From assembly GCA_017979445.1 (NCBI GenBank), contig CM030718.1, positions 27,833,021-27,897,020 of the forward strand: a DNA stretch of 64,000 nt, written 5' to 3'. Shown in pieces: positions 21,535 through 31,830 of the stretch (position 1 is its first letter; every line of letters begins with the position of its first letter). The position numbers were made by a program, and so were the translations under genes. The stretch is from Akebia trifoliata. Its lineage: Eukaryota > Streptophyta > Magnoliopsida > Ranunculales > Lardizabalaceae. A model generated the notes under the pieces. It had not been told where the DNA came from. It ran no database searches and worked only from the letters and a program-made list of their open reading frames with translations.

Positions 21535-22395
21535 CTTCTGACAAGCTTTCTTTATAGCAAAGAAAGTATGTTCTTGAACTTCTTTCAGAGACACGGTTTC
21601 CTCTGGATCCAAGCATTCCATCAATGCTGTGGAGAACCTCGTCATTGTATCATTGAAGTGTGCAAAAGCAAAGTATTTTATAGTTCATAGATCACTAATT
21701 TGAAACAAAGCAAATATATGGCAAGACAGATTTCTTGTTAATTTTGAAAATGGCATCAATCAAAGTTTGATTTACAGAAGGTGCAGAAAACCCATCATTA
21801 ATTTTCAGATCTTATCAAATGCATTAAAGATTTGAATTTAAGATATAAACGTATTAATGTAGAATGCTCTATGTATCAGAACAAAGACATCTTTATATAT
21901 ATAGCTAAGCTTTTATTTTTATGTAAAATTTTTTTTGTAGCACCAGGAACAAATTCCTTTTTCACCTAACACGAGCATCATATGGATAAAACACAGAATC
22001 TCGAATGTCTTATCAATGTACACCAACAATCTCTTTAAGTTATCGATCCCTACAGATCGGGGAAATTTTTAAAATTTCATGGTTGTCAATGTAGATTCAA
22101 AGAGCACTCGAGTTCACTTTTTTGAGGCTATCCCGAGAGAAAAGGCACGATTGAGACCGTCCACACATGAAGCATGAAAAAACAAACAGACCATCATAAG
22201 GTCATATCCAATATCCAATATTCAAAAAGGATGACAAAGCGAAGCAAATGATGAAAATATAACAAAAATTATATAAAAAAAGATATACAAAAGAATGGTA
22301 TATGAGTGCCTAGCAATCCCTTTTCTGTCTCATCTTCTTTTGGTACTTGGCTGCACAAACCTCCTTCTGTTTCCGGTCATCCACATCAGTGATTT
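21535..22395 (-). pseudogene. unidentified coding relic, copy 1 (two exon-like stretches)
   Basis: On the minus strand, 22310-22395 follows an acceptor-like CTAAATAG and reads ITDVDDRKQKEVCAAKYQKK then MRQKRDC before a stop. 21538-21690 reads FNDTMTRFSTALMECL, DPEETVSLKEVQEH and TFFAIKKACQKRE before a stop. Both frames survive in the copies at 35400-36264 and 44575-45417. In those two copies the first stretch ends in a possible donor (G/GTAGGC or G/GTAGAC) instead of TGCTAG. I do not recognise the protein. It is either a decayed gene fragment or part of a small gene whose other exons I could not find. Confidence 0.4.
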
Positions 22396-22957
22396 CTATT
22401 TAGAGTTGCAACGAAGATGGAACAGAGAGTAGTAGAAATTCATAGGAGTCTAAATGCATTGATAATCACCACATTCCATCATTGGACCTTCTAATGGTTT
22501 CTCATTGGTCCATTATGCGCCACACTAGACTTTTCTTGTGCCTTAGTCAGGCCTTTTTTTTAGGGATAAGTGATAGAAAAGTAAGGGGTAATAAAGTTGG
22601 AGGGGTATTATAGAAAAATGGATAAGAGAGGAAAGACAACAAAGGTGGAGGGGCATGATTGGTAAGAGGGTAGAAGAGGGAATGAAATAAAGTTGAAGGG
22701 GTATTGGAGAGAAAAAAAAAGACAAAAGTTATCCTTGACATTCATGGCAAGATGAAATCCCAATCTATCTTTATGTTAGGGATAAAGGGAGTGGGTCTTG
22801 AATAATTAAGTTTACTCATTTAGATAGACAACATAGTCGAGTCATACCTGGGTGTAAGCAAGTTCAAAATTTAAATGAATGAGTTGACCCGGGCAAGTTG
22901 AAATGAATTCGAAGTTCATTTAGCGAGTTTTTCACCATTGAATTGTTCACCTTATTG

Positions 22958-23146
22958 GTTTGAATTGTTGGTCAAAAGTGTATAAGGAGCTTAGGGGTCT
23001 ATGTTTTGAGGATTTCTTGTACAAGTGGGATAGCATTTGCTGCTCTATTCGCGAGTAGTTCTGTGTTGTAAGGTTTACCCAAGTTGATCATCTCGACCGT
23101 CTTGGTTTTGTTTAATGAATAGAATACTATTTATCAAAAAAAAAAA
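22958..23146 (+). mobile_element. 5'-truncated LINE (189 bp) with poly(A) and 16-bp TSD
   Basis: A short 3' end of the local LINE family (TATAAGGAGCTTAGGGG ... ATTTATC, then an A-run) is inserted between two copies of ATTGTTCACCTTATTG (22942-22957 and 23147-23162). The matching positions in the other blocks, near 36815 and 45970, are uninterrupted. That proves the insertion came after the block duplication. Confidence 0.92.
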
Positions 23147-23264
23147 ATTGTTCACCTTATTGACTCACCCATTTTTTTAATATAATAATCCAAGATGTTA
23201 AATATTCGTGATTAATATAAAACATGACATTTCATGACCATAGCATCAATTGAATCACTTATCT

Positions 23265-23435
23265 ACCAACTTGATATTTGAGTGATTATAATATAAGTTT
23301 GTTGCACTACCAATTTATTACATTATTTAAGTTTAAACTACACATTCAAAGCATAACATTATTTTATTTTAGACCTAGTAACATCCATCAACTTCTTCAT
23401 TCCTTCGGGGCGTCACGAGGGTGTGGAGGATTAAC
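23265..23435 (-). pseudogene. inverted remnant of the small zinc-finger gene's 3' end
   Basis: Read on the minus strand this matches 37620-37815: CTCCACACCCTCGTGACGCC, GGAATGAAGAAGTTGATGG, GGTCTAAAATAAAATAATG and then TATTATAATCACTCAAATATC. The flanking block Y sequence up to 23258 is in normal orientation. The coding fingers themselves are absent. Confidence 0.75.
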
Positions 23436-24427
23436 ATAAACAGACATAATATATGATTTTTTTTTTCCCTATTTAACATAAAAAGACAATAGATTTTCAC
23501 CCCAACTGTAGTTGGATGCTACAAAATTATGAGTATGTTGTTAGTTTTTGTAAATCATTCTTATACATGGTCCAAATAGGTGAAAAGTTACATCTAAATC
23601 TTTTAAGTTGTGAGCTTATCATTCTCCTTGTGTGATTTGTAGATGCGATTTGCACTACATCGAGATCTCAATCCAATTCGAGATTCCATACAAATAAATC
23701 ACAAGATTCCATACAAATAGAAAAACAAGAAAAAGATAAAGAACACAAGAATGTTTAAGTGGTTTGACAAAAGTGCCACATCCATGAGCCCGGGAACCAT
23801 TCTATTATATTTCATATTTATGTTACATTAGTAATCATCTTACATGATAGCTTTCAAACCTCTCTCTCTCTCTCTTTTGTATCCATCTTTTCCTCTCCCT
23901 TTTTTTTTTCTCTTATTTTCAATGACTTTTATCCATTTAAATAAAAAAACTCTAAACTTTGAATAGAATATGAAACCTTATCATAATTATGTTACAATTA
24001 TCATGTTCATCATTTTCCAAATATAATAATTATCTAAAGGAGAAGAATTACAATTTAGATAGATTTCTATCTAAATATTGTCACATGTCCATCTCGAGAT
24101 TCTCATTGATTGGTGCGGCATTAACGGTTCATATGGTGAGGGCTTTATCCCTCCACATAATTCCGCCATCATAAATTGTCATAATGAATTGTTGGTGGGT
24201 TCAATTAATAGATAGAGTGAAATCAATGGTCGTTTAATTGAGAGAAAGGGAAGTCGATGAGTAGATGTTCCATCAAATGAGAAGCCAAAGGATATCTAAG
24301 AAACCCTAGAAAAACTGAGTGAGAAGAAGAATATTATGTTCCATTTGACCCTTTATACAAAAGGAGGGAGGAAGTTGTAAATGATACATTTATAACAAAA
24401 AGCATAAGAGTATTTTTGCCCCTAAAA

Positions 24428-24484
24428 AGGTTTGTGTGTGTGTGCGTGCAAGTGTGCGTGTGCGTGTGTGTGTGTGTGTGTGTT
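24428..24484. repeat. (GT)n microsatellite with interruptions
   Basis: A TGTG/CGTG run. Matching GT runs of different length lie at 17803-17819 and 41469-41500 in the other block X copies. Confidence 0.9.
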
Positions 24485-24619
24485 AAGAGTGCTTAATGAA
24501 ATTCTTATTATAAAAATCCTCTTTTAAAATAAAAAACATAATCCAATTGACTCAATAAAATGTTCATTAACACAACTAATATCTATATAAGGGCTTAGAC
24601 ACATAGCTCAATTGATTTG

Positions 24620-25174
24620 TGTTAACCAACCAAATACTCCAAAAAATCAATTTGACGGGGAAGGCGCAACTATAAATATAAGATGGTCATGAGTCGAACT
24701 GGGGCACGATACGTGAGCACGTGAAATCCGATAGTGAAGGCAAATAATACAATACTCAACACTCCCCTTCACCCATAAGGGTGGAAAATTCCCTCGAGGA
24801 GACTCCTATTCGTGACCTATACGAACCTAGCATTCTAGTACCATATTAACAATCATTTATCTTAAAAGATTGATTTTCTAAAGAATGGGGGAACTATTAA
24901 TATAAGAGGGTCACTAGACTTAACTAGAGAATAACACACTTGAGAGTGGGGGAAAATATACTCTCAACACTCCCCTCACCCACAAAAGTGGAAAGATTCA
25001 AACCGTCGTCCTATACAAACACTTTGATACCATGTTCACCAACTAACTACTCCAAAAAATCGATCTGATGGGGAAGGCGCAACTATTAATATAAGCGGGT
25101 CATGGGTCGAATTGGAGCATGCCATATGAGTACATGACACTCGAGAGTGAAGGCGGATAACACAACATTCAACA
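24620..25174 (-). mobile_element. TRIM-like element with three LTR units, copy 2
   Basis: TGTTAACC...CATTCAACA inserted in the SINE (left half ends ATTTG, right half resumes GTTTGAG). It has the same three-unit structure as copy 1, with minus-strand primer-binding-site-like sequence after the unit ends (ATACCATATT, GATACCATGTT). It shares its insertion point with copies 1 and 3, so it was duplicated with the block rather than inserted anew. Confidence 0.82.
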
Positions 25175-25320
25175 GTTTGAGACATTGCAAAGTCATTTTG
25201 TGAGGTGGTTCAAGTCCATATTTCCCATAAATAAATAAAAAAGGAAAATAACTATACAAAATAAAATTAAATATTTTAATATTTATAAATAAAGATCTAT
25301 TTTTTCAAAAAGAGTCGTGA

Positions 25321-26315
25321 AGATCATCCCATTATTCAATATGAGAATAAAATTCAAAGTGGGTCAAGGCAACTGAGTAAGGTTTTGGAAAGACACTTGG
25401 TGTGGCAATCGGCCTCTAATGGAGATATTTCCAATCTTGTATTCCATATCCTCGAAGAGAGGGCAACCAATTACATCCGTCTGTCAAGCTATAGATGGAG
25501 GTTGGATGTGGGATCTTGGACTCCAAAGGAACATTGATGATTTGGAACTTCAAGAAGTTGGCAGGTTAGTTGGTGAGGCCTCAAGAATTAATTTTCATAC
25601 GGTAGAGAAGATAAGAGAATATGGATGGCAAGCAAGGAGGGAAGATTTTCGGTTCGCTCTTTTTACCAATCCTTGTGCAATAATGGAAAATCATTTTTTC
25701 CTCATGTATCAATTTGGGGTCCAAAAGTGCCAAGCAAAGTAGCATTCTTCACGTGGACGGCAGCTCTAAGAAGGATACAAACAACGAATTTATTGATGTG
25801 GCGTGGTTGGTGTGGGGCGAGTCGTTGTGTGCTTTGTATGGGAGATGGAGAATCATCAAACCACCTCCTAATTCATTGCAAGTTCTCGCATAACATTTGG
25901 GCTCATTTCTTTAAGTTATATGGGGTTTCAACATGTTTACCAAAATCGATTAAGGATATCTTCATTGGTTGGTCGTCAATTGGCTATTCGTTTGACGGCA
26001 CAAAGAGGTTGCTATCGACCATTACGCCTTTCGCAATTTGTTGGGAGGTGTGGTTTGAAAGGAATATGTGAATATTCAAGGGGAAATAACAAGATTGTCC
26101 CGACATACTCATATCTATCTTGGGTCTTATCTTTTGTTGGTCTAAAGTGTATAAGGAATTTAGAGGCCTATTTTTTGAGAATTTTTTGTACAAGTGGGAT
26201 GGGATTTGCGGCTCTGTATATGAGTAGTGTTGTTTTGTAAGACTTGCCCAGATTGGTCATCTCGACCGATTTGGTCCCTTTCATGAATGCAATGCTATTT
26301 ATAAAAAAAAAAAAT
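25321..26315 (+). mobile_element. 5'-truncated LINE with zf-RVT domain, ~1 kb
   Basis: Flanked by AGTCGTGA (25313-25320) and AGTCATGA (26316-26323), with an A-run at its 3' end. Broken frames encode the end of a non-LTR retrotransposon ORF2. IWGPKVPSKVAFFTWTAALR, LLMWRGWCGASRCVLC and ESSNHLLIHCKFSHNIW form the zf-RVT zinc-binding region. Several frameshifts show it is dead. The equivalent site next to F-box 1 (about 18650) is empty. Confidence 0.9.
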
Positions 26316-26319
26316 AGTC

Positions 26320-26515
26320 ATGAACATTGAAATGTACATCATGGGGACATTTCTGACATGAATGTGCATCAGAACCATAGATGCTATTCATCGGGATCTC
26401 ACTCATATCTCAATGAAAAACATCTATGGTTCTAACACACATCCACGTCAGAAATGATTAGAAATGTCTCGCAGAAGGTACATTTTAACATTACTTCCGT
26501 ATTATCCTTCCAAAA
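26320..26515. mobile_element. MITE family B in F-box 2 upstream region
   Basis: A fold-back with CATTGAAATGTACATC and a matching right arm near GGTACATTTTAACATTAC. It resumes directly after the LINE insertion, which entered its left end. Confidence 0.65.
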
Positions 26516-26639
26516 ATTAACAAAGAATAAATCCAATAACCATCATGTGAGTGCAACGATACTTATTAAGATTTGAAATCTTACAAAATCACATTAGCTT
26601 TCTCTTTCTAATTATACTCTTCAACTTTTTGGCATTTGA

Positions 26640-26790
26640 GTCGCACGGTAATAGAAAACGGCTTGATTAGGAATATAATGTTTCTTAAAATCCTACCCAA
26701 ACACGCAAACTTTTTTTGCATTTGAGTCGCACGGTAATAGAAAACGGCTTGATTAGGATTCTAATGTTTCTTAAAATCCTACCCAAACAC
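26640..26790 (+). repeat. short tandem duplication upstream of F-box 2
   Basis: GAGTCGCACGGTAATAGAAA through AAATCCTACCCAAACACGCA occurs twice head to tail, at about 26637-26708 and 26727-26793. The F-box 1 and F-box 4 upstream regions have one copy. Confidence 0.85.
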
Positions 26791-27132
26791 GCAACCTAGA
26801 TACCGTTTTGGATGATATCAGAAGATGTAATCAAATCGGATTCTTAGACAAAGTTGGACAGTTCAAGTCTCTCGCAATTCTTTCTCCTAAAAGGAATTAC
26901 AATTTATCATAAAAAGTCTTCCAAAACTCAATTGCTTACAGCCATCTGGATCAGTCTCCTCCAATCCTGGAAAACAAGGTACGCTTTACTGCTTTAGTAT
27001 TTAGTATAAAGATCTAGCAGTGAGTTCTCGATGAAAAACATCTATGAATGTTTTTTTATAGAGTAGGAGGGAACGAGGAATTTTCATAATTTTTTTCTCT
27101 TCCTGTTTTCCGTAATTCAAAACAAATCAAGG

Positions 27133-28328
27133 ATGGGTGATTGGTCTAATCTCCCACAAGAGTTGGTTTTGGAGATATCCAAGCGGCTATCTATCAACGA
27201 AGATTATATTCGGTATCACGCTGTTTGTGGTTCTTGGCGATCATCTTTATTGGAGAGTTCTCCTCATCACTTACCATGCCAACTTCCATGGTTGATGCTA
27301 CCCTACAAAGACGACGAAACTAGCACACTTCGTGGCTTCTTCAATTTGTCTAATAGTAAGATTTGTTGGCTTGAGCTACCCGAGGCTATTGGAAAACGTA
27401 GTTGTGGATCTTCCCAAGGATGGTTGGTACTTGTGGAAGAGAGTCCTGCCATCTCACTACTAAATCCTCTCACAAGGGTCCAAATCCAACTCCCACCCAT
27501 TACAACATTTCCAGATATGTTAGATTTTCGGATTTCGGAAGTTGGTGAAGAATATCTTCATAGGATTTAGAAGGCTACATTGTCACAAGTAGCCTAAAAG
27601 AAGTGGCATACTTATATATGAATAAGGTAATCTTGTCCAAAAATCCTACCTACAACGAAGGTTATACTGCAATGGCAATCTATGGAGATGTCATAAAATT
27701 GGCCTTTTGTAGATCAGGAGACGAAAAATGGACCGTAATAAAAGATAAAGAGAGGACTGCCTTCAGCGACATCATATATTACAATGAACAATTCTACGCC
27801 GTTGACTGCCAAGGACGTGTTGTTGTTTGTGATATTGATACTGATCCTTCTTCTCCAAAAATAATTACAATTACACCAGATAAAAATTTATTCTGCGACT
27901 ATGACAAGAAACTTTTAGTGGAGTCAGCGGGGGAGCTCTTATTGGTCTATAGGCACAGAATATTTCCTGATGGCGATGGAGAGGAAGATTACACGTATGA
28001 AACAGTATTTTTCAAAGTTTTTAAGCTAAATCATGAGGAACGGGAATGGGTCGAGGTGAAAAGCTTAGGTGATCGCACGTTGTTCTTGGGTGATAACTGT
28101 TCTTTGTCTTTGTGTGCCAAGGACTTTCCTGGATGTAAAGCTAATTGCATTTACTTTAGTGATGATGATAATTTGGGGGGTAATACTGACTCAGGTGGCA
28201 GAGGGGGAGGTCATGATGTAGGTATCTTCAACATGGAGAACCAAAGTATAGAACCATTTCCATTTTACATAGATAGGTCTAAGGTATTTTTCTACCGACC
28301 CATATGGGTCACACCCTCCCTATATTAA
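27133..28328 (+). pseudogene. F-box/DUF295 gene, copy 2 (frameshifted)
   Basis: Opens at an ATG with the same F-box as copy 1 (WSNLPQELVLEISKRLS) and runs 145 codons to a stop at 27568-27570. At about 27562-27566 one G of the CATAGGG in copy 1 is missing, which causes the stop. After the break the frame from 27603 to 28328 continues the DUF295 half (241 codons) with no further stop. Only one lesion is visible, so loss of function is recent, unless it is a sequencing error. The protein from the first frame would keep the F-box but lose nearly all of the C-terminal domain. The acidic insert near 27970 differs from copies 1 and 4. Confidence 0.88.
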
Positions 28329-28710
28329 GCAGTTTATAGTTTTATTTAATGGAGATTCATTTTATTTTCTTTTAGAAGTTATAAGTAGATTTATGATTGT
28401 CTGATATGAAGCATGTTGAAAACCTAAGGTGTGTTTGAAAATCAGAGAGTTGGAACTTTCAACAATTGATAGTGAGGGTAAAAATAGCTTTGGTGTTTGA
28501 TTTCAGAATATCCACCCAAGCTGAAAGTAATAGTCCAAGACTCCATGCCCTGTTCAACCTTTCCATCAATTAAAGGTGGATAATCTCTTTCTAATACATT
28601 AGCTTATGGTAATATTGTCATTATTTCCCATATTGGATGATGGCTCTCTCATACAACTTATGCTGTTAATAAAGTGCAAAAATTCATGCGTTAATCAATC
28701 TTTAATTTAT

Positions 28711-28862
28711 GAGTCGTGCTGGAGTAACATTGTGAGGGAAATCGGCTGACGTGGATGCGTGTTAGAACCATAGATGTTTGTTATCGAGATACAAGTGAGA
28801 TCTCAAGGAAAGCATCTAATGTCCCTCACAATGTCCCTCACAATGTTACTTCAGCATTATTC
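28711..28862. mobile_element. MITE family B with 9-bp TSD
   Basis: Starts GAGTCGTGCTGGAGTAAC and ends GTTACTTCAGCATTATTC, a clear inverted pair. The flanks TTAATTTAT (28702-28710) and TCAATTTAT (28863-28871) match at 8/9. The right arm has a small duplication of ATGTCCCTCACA. Confidence 0.78.
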
Positions 28863-28952
28863 TCAATTTATTCACTTTTTACATGGACTCACAATCTTTG
28901 CGACCCCCTCTTCTCAAAATGCAATAACTGGTTACGAAGAAAATATAATCAA

Positions 28953-31137
28953 TGAAAAAACTGATTTATTGAGAAATTCTTGGATGATGATATTATATTT
29001 GTCCGTTGAATTTATATCGATTGAAAACATCCACCAATATGAAAAGACAATCAATCAATCTAATATTCTAATTGTTGCAAATCTAGATCTTTAATATATG
29101 TGATGAGATACACCATAACATTGATATGATGCATCTCATGCACATTATTATGCTTATTATACTGTATATAAAAATTATGCAATTGATTACATGGAACATT
29201 TTCCCTTGGTATCATGAAGAAGTTGATAATGGATAACCGTGTCCCACTTATTTTCGAGTCTGTCGAAGCCGATGGTCTACTAAATAAATTCCATCATGAT
29301 CTCTCCTAAAAGCATCTTAATAAGGATTGTGTGATTTAAATAGAAGAGCTCTCATTAAAGAGTTTTTTTTTTTTTTTTTCTTTTGATAAGTAGCATTGTA
29401 TTAAAAAAAAACAAATCAAATCGGTCGAGTTGACCAACCTGGAAGGGCCTTACATTACAGCCCTACTCACGTACTACAAACCCCATCCCACTTGTACAAC
29501 AAATCCTCAAAAAACAGACCCCTAAACTCCTTATGCACTTTGGACCAACAAAAGATAAAACCCAAGATAGACATAATCGTGTTCGGACAATCCTTTTGTT
29601 TCCCTTAAAAGATGTTCCTATTCCTTTTAAACCACACCACCCAACAAATTGTGAACGGTGTAATAGTCCACAACATCCTCTTTGTGCCGCCAAACATATA
29701 GCCAATTGATGACCAACCGATGAAGATATCTTTAACTGATTCCGGCAAGCATGTTGAAACCCCATACAACTTAAAAAATGAGTCCAAATGCCGTGCGAGA
29801 ACTTACAATGTATTAGAAGGTGATCCAATGATTCTCCACTTTCCATACATAGCACACAACAATTCGCCCCACACCATCCCCATCGCATCAACAAATCTGT
29901 CGTTTCTATCCTTCCTAAAGCCGCCGTCCATGTGAAGAAAGTGACTTTGCTTGGCACTTTTGGACCCCAAATCGAAGTATGAGGAAATAGGGAATCCCCA
30001 TTATTGCACAAAGAATTGTAGAATGAGCGTACCATGAATCTTCTGTCCTTACTTGTCATCCATATCCTCTCATCTTCCCTTCTCGTACGAAGCTCGATAC
30101 TCAAAGCGACACTGACTAATCTCCCAACTTCTTGAAGTTCCAACTCATTAATATCTCTTCAAAATCTATGATCCCATGCCCATTCTCCACCCATGAGACT
30201 TGTCAGATGGACGTGATTAATTACCCTTTCTTCGAGGAAATAGAATACAAGGTTGGAAATACTCCATTAGGGGCCGATTGCCACACTATGTGTCTTTCCA
30301 AAACCTTCCTCGGTTGCCATATCCCACTTTGAATTTTATTCTCATATTGAATAGTGGGATGATCTTCATAATGGTTGACCCGCTTTCCCTCCCCGTCCGG
30401 TTCAACTTGTACTTGCTTACTATGACTTGTCTCCATAAGCTGTCCCCATCATTCCCAAACTTCCACAACCACTTCCCCCTCAAGGGCACATTCATCTCGT
30501 TGAGTCTCTTCACACCGAGGCCACCATGCTTCTTAGTTGAGCAAATCTGTTTTCAATTCACAAGATCATGTTTTCTGTTTCCCAACTCTATCATGCCATA
30601 GAAAATTATGGAACAACTTGTCTAACCTTAGCTCTACACTTCGAGGCATTGAGATAAGAGAGAGAAAATATATTGGAATGCTAGATAGAACTCATTAAAG
30701 AGATTGTAGATGAAAAGAAAATTGAGATTGTGTGGTAGGGCTGTCTGTAGAAACTTAGAGAAATGTAGGATTTTTATTGGAAAAATAAAAATTAAATAGT
30801 AACAAAGGAAACAATTTGATTTAAATTCGGTGATGGTGGTGGATCATCACTTCCAAGATCGTGCTCTCAGTAGAGCTAAGGCTCTGATACCATGAAAAAA
30901 AAAATTATTGAGAATTTCTTAAATGATAAATTATTGAGAATTTCTTAGATGATGATTACATTTGTCTACTAGGTTTATATAGATTGAAAACATTCACCAA
31001 TATGGAACGACAATCAATATGTCCAATATTATATTATACCTAATTGATGCAAATCTAGATCTTCAATATATGTGATGGGATGTACCGTAACATTGATTTG
31101 TTGCTTCTCGTCCACATTATTATATTACATACAAAAA
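28953..31137 (-). mobile_element. second TRIM/LTR-like element, diverged, with nested LINE
   Basis: A ~230-bp sequence starting TGAAAAAA and containing ATTGAAAACATCCACCAATA and GCAAATCTAGATCTT occurs at 28953-29180. A diverged copy lies at 30893-31137. Just left of the second copy is GCTCTGATACCA (30881-30892). On the minus strand this is TGGTATCAGAGC directly following an LTR, the initiator-Met-tRNA primer-binding site. Only ~370 bp lie between the LTRs once the nested LINE (29363-30690) is removed, too little for proteins. A loose piece of the same element occurs at 34441-34585. The LTR copies differ clearly, so it is old. Confidence 0.7.
29363..30690 (-). mobile_element. 5'-truncated LINE (1.3 kb) with zf-RVT, 12-bp TSD
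   Basis: Inserted in minus orientation: its poly(A) appears as a T-run at 29363-29380. CTCATTAAAGAG is duplicated at 29351-29362 and 30691-30702. Minus-strand frames encode the ORF2 tail. An upstream segment (LRGKWLWKFGNDGDSLWRQ) at 30286-30513 precedes the zf-RVT region (IWGPKVPSKVTFFTWTAALG, MRWGWCGANCCVLC, LDHLLIHCKFSHGIW) at 29463-30143. It is broken by frameshifts and nested inside the TRIM-like element. Confidence 0.92.
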
Positions 31138-31224
31138 TTTCTCTCTATTAAACACAGTTACCGATTGGGTGAGTTCAGTAAGAAACTACAAAATGGAAAC
31201 ATTAGGACTTTTTTTTCTTATCAA

Positions 31225-31830
31225 ATTGAGATGTTTGTTGAGAACATGTGATTGTGTGAGGAGCAACGACTGTGAGTTTTTACATGTACATGGTGTGAAG
31301 GTAACTAAGTCAGGTAAGTCGATTGAGTTGCCACATGCCTAAGTCAGATTATGAGCAAAAAATGGTTAGTGGTGAAAATTTTGAGATCGTCCCTACCATA
31401 GAAATATAAGTATGCATACTGTTTAAATAAGATATAAAAAGATATTATTTTAAAATAGCATCGTGAGTCGTGACTAAGGAAGCTTTTAGTTTCGTTTTGT
31501 AATTCTTTCTCCTTAAAGGTTTACATCCGAAAACGATTTAAATAAAGACATAAAAAATAAAAATTCTTCCAAAAATCAAACTATTTATTGCTACAATCGT
31601 GTGGATCATTCTCCTTCAATCCTGGAAAACAAGGTACGTCTTAGTATATATAGAAATCTGTAAAGTTAGCTTCGACACCAAGGTCCGACGTAGGGATGAG
31701 AGAGGGAAAACAGTTTTCCTAGAGATGATTACTTCGTTTTGATGGAGAGTCTGGTTGAGTAATATTTTTCTTTCTTTAACAGATATATAATTCTTTACTC
31801 CTCTCTATTAATTTTTCTCAGAAATTCAAA
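31225..31830 (+). repeat. segmental block Z, copy 1 (upstream of F-box 3)
   Basis: Shares GAGCAACGACTGTGA, GATTGAGTTGCCACA, TAGCATCGTGAGTCGTGACT and the 5' UTR intron region (CTGGAAAACAAG/GTACGT ... TTTCTCAG) with 47210-47860. It is not related to block X, so the F-box genes fall into two upstream types. Confidence 0.8.

Larger units (their letters stand above)
21040..23260 (+). repeat. segmental block Y, copy 1 (downstream of F-box 1)
   Basis: Aligns by eye with 34930-36915 and 44585-46085. It begins with an R1 repeat fragment (reverse orientation, ~21070-21250). It then runs through the coding relic described next, a purine-rich tract near 22550-22735, and ends at CATCAATTGAATCA. The purine-rich tract yields proline/phenylalanine-rich minus-strand frames that are not real genes. 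Confidence 0.8.
23450..25320 (+). repeat. segmental block X, copy 2 (upstream of F-box 2)
   Basis: Same order of landmarks as block X copy 1, including the CT-rich tract near 23860, GGTGCGGCATTAACGG, the (GT)n run at 24428-24483 and the split SINE. It has no genes. Confidence 0.85.

Noticed and set aside
22543..22741. Pro/Phe-rich minus-strand frames, also at 36384-36606 and 45513-45764
   Set aside because: They come from a purine-rich tract inside block Y. The frames differ between copies and have no domain or splice context.
24428..24484. CRISPR-like array or minisatellite with function
   Set aside because: It is a plain GT microsatellite with length variation between block copies. No array of repeats and spacers exists in the window.
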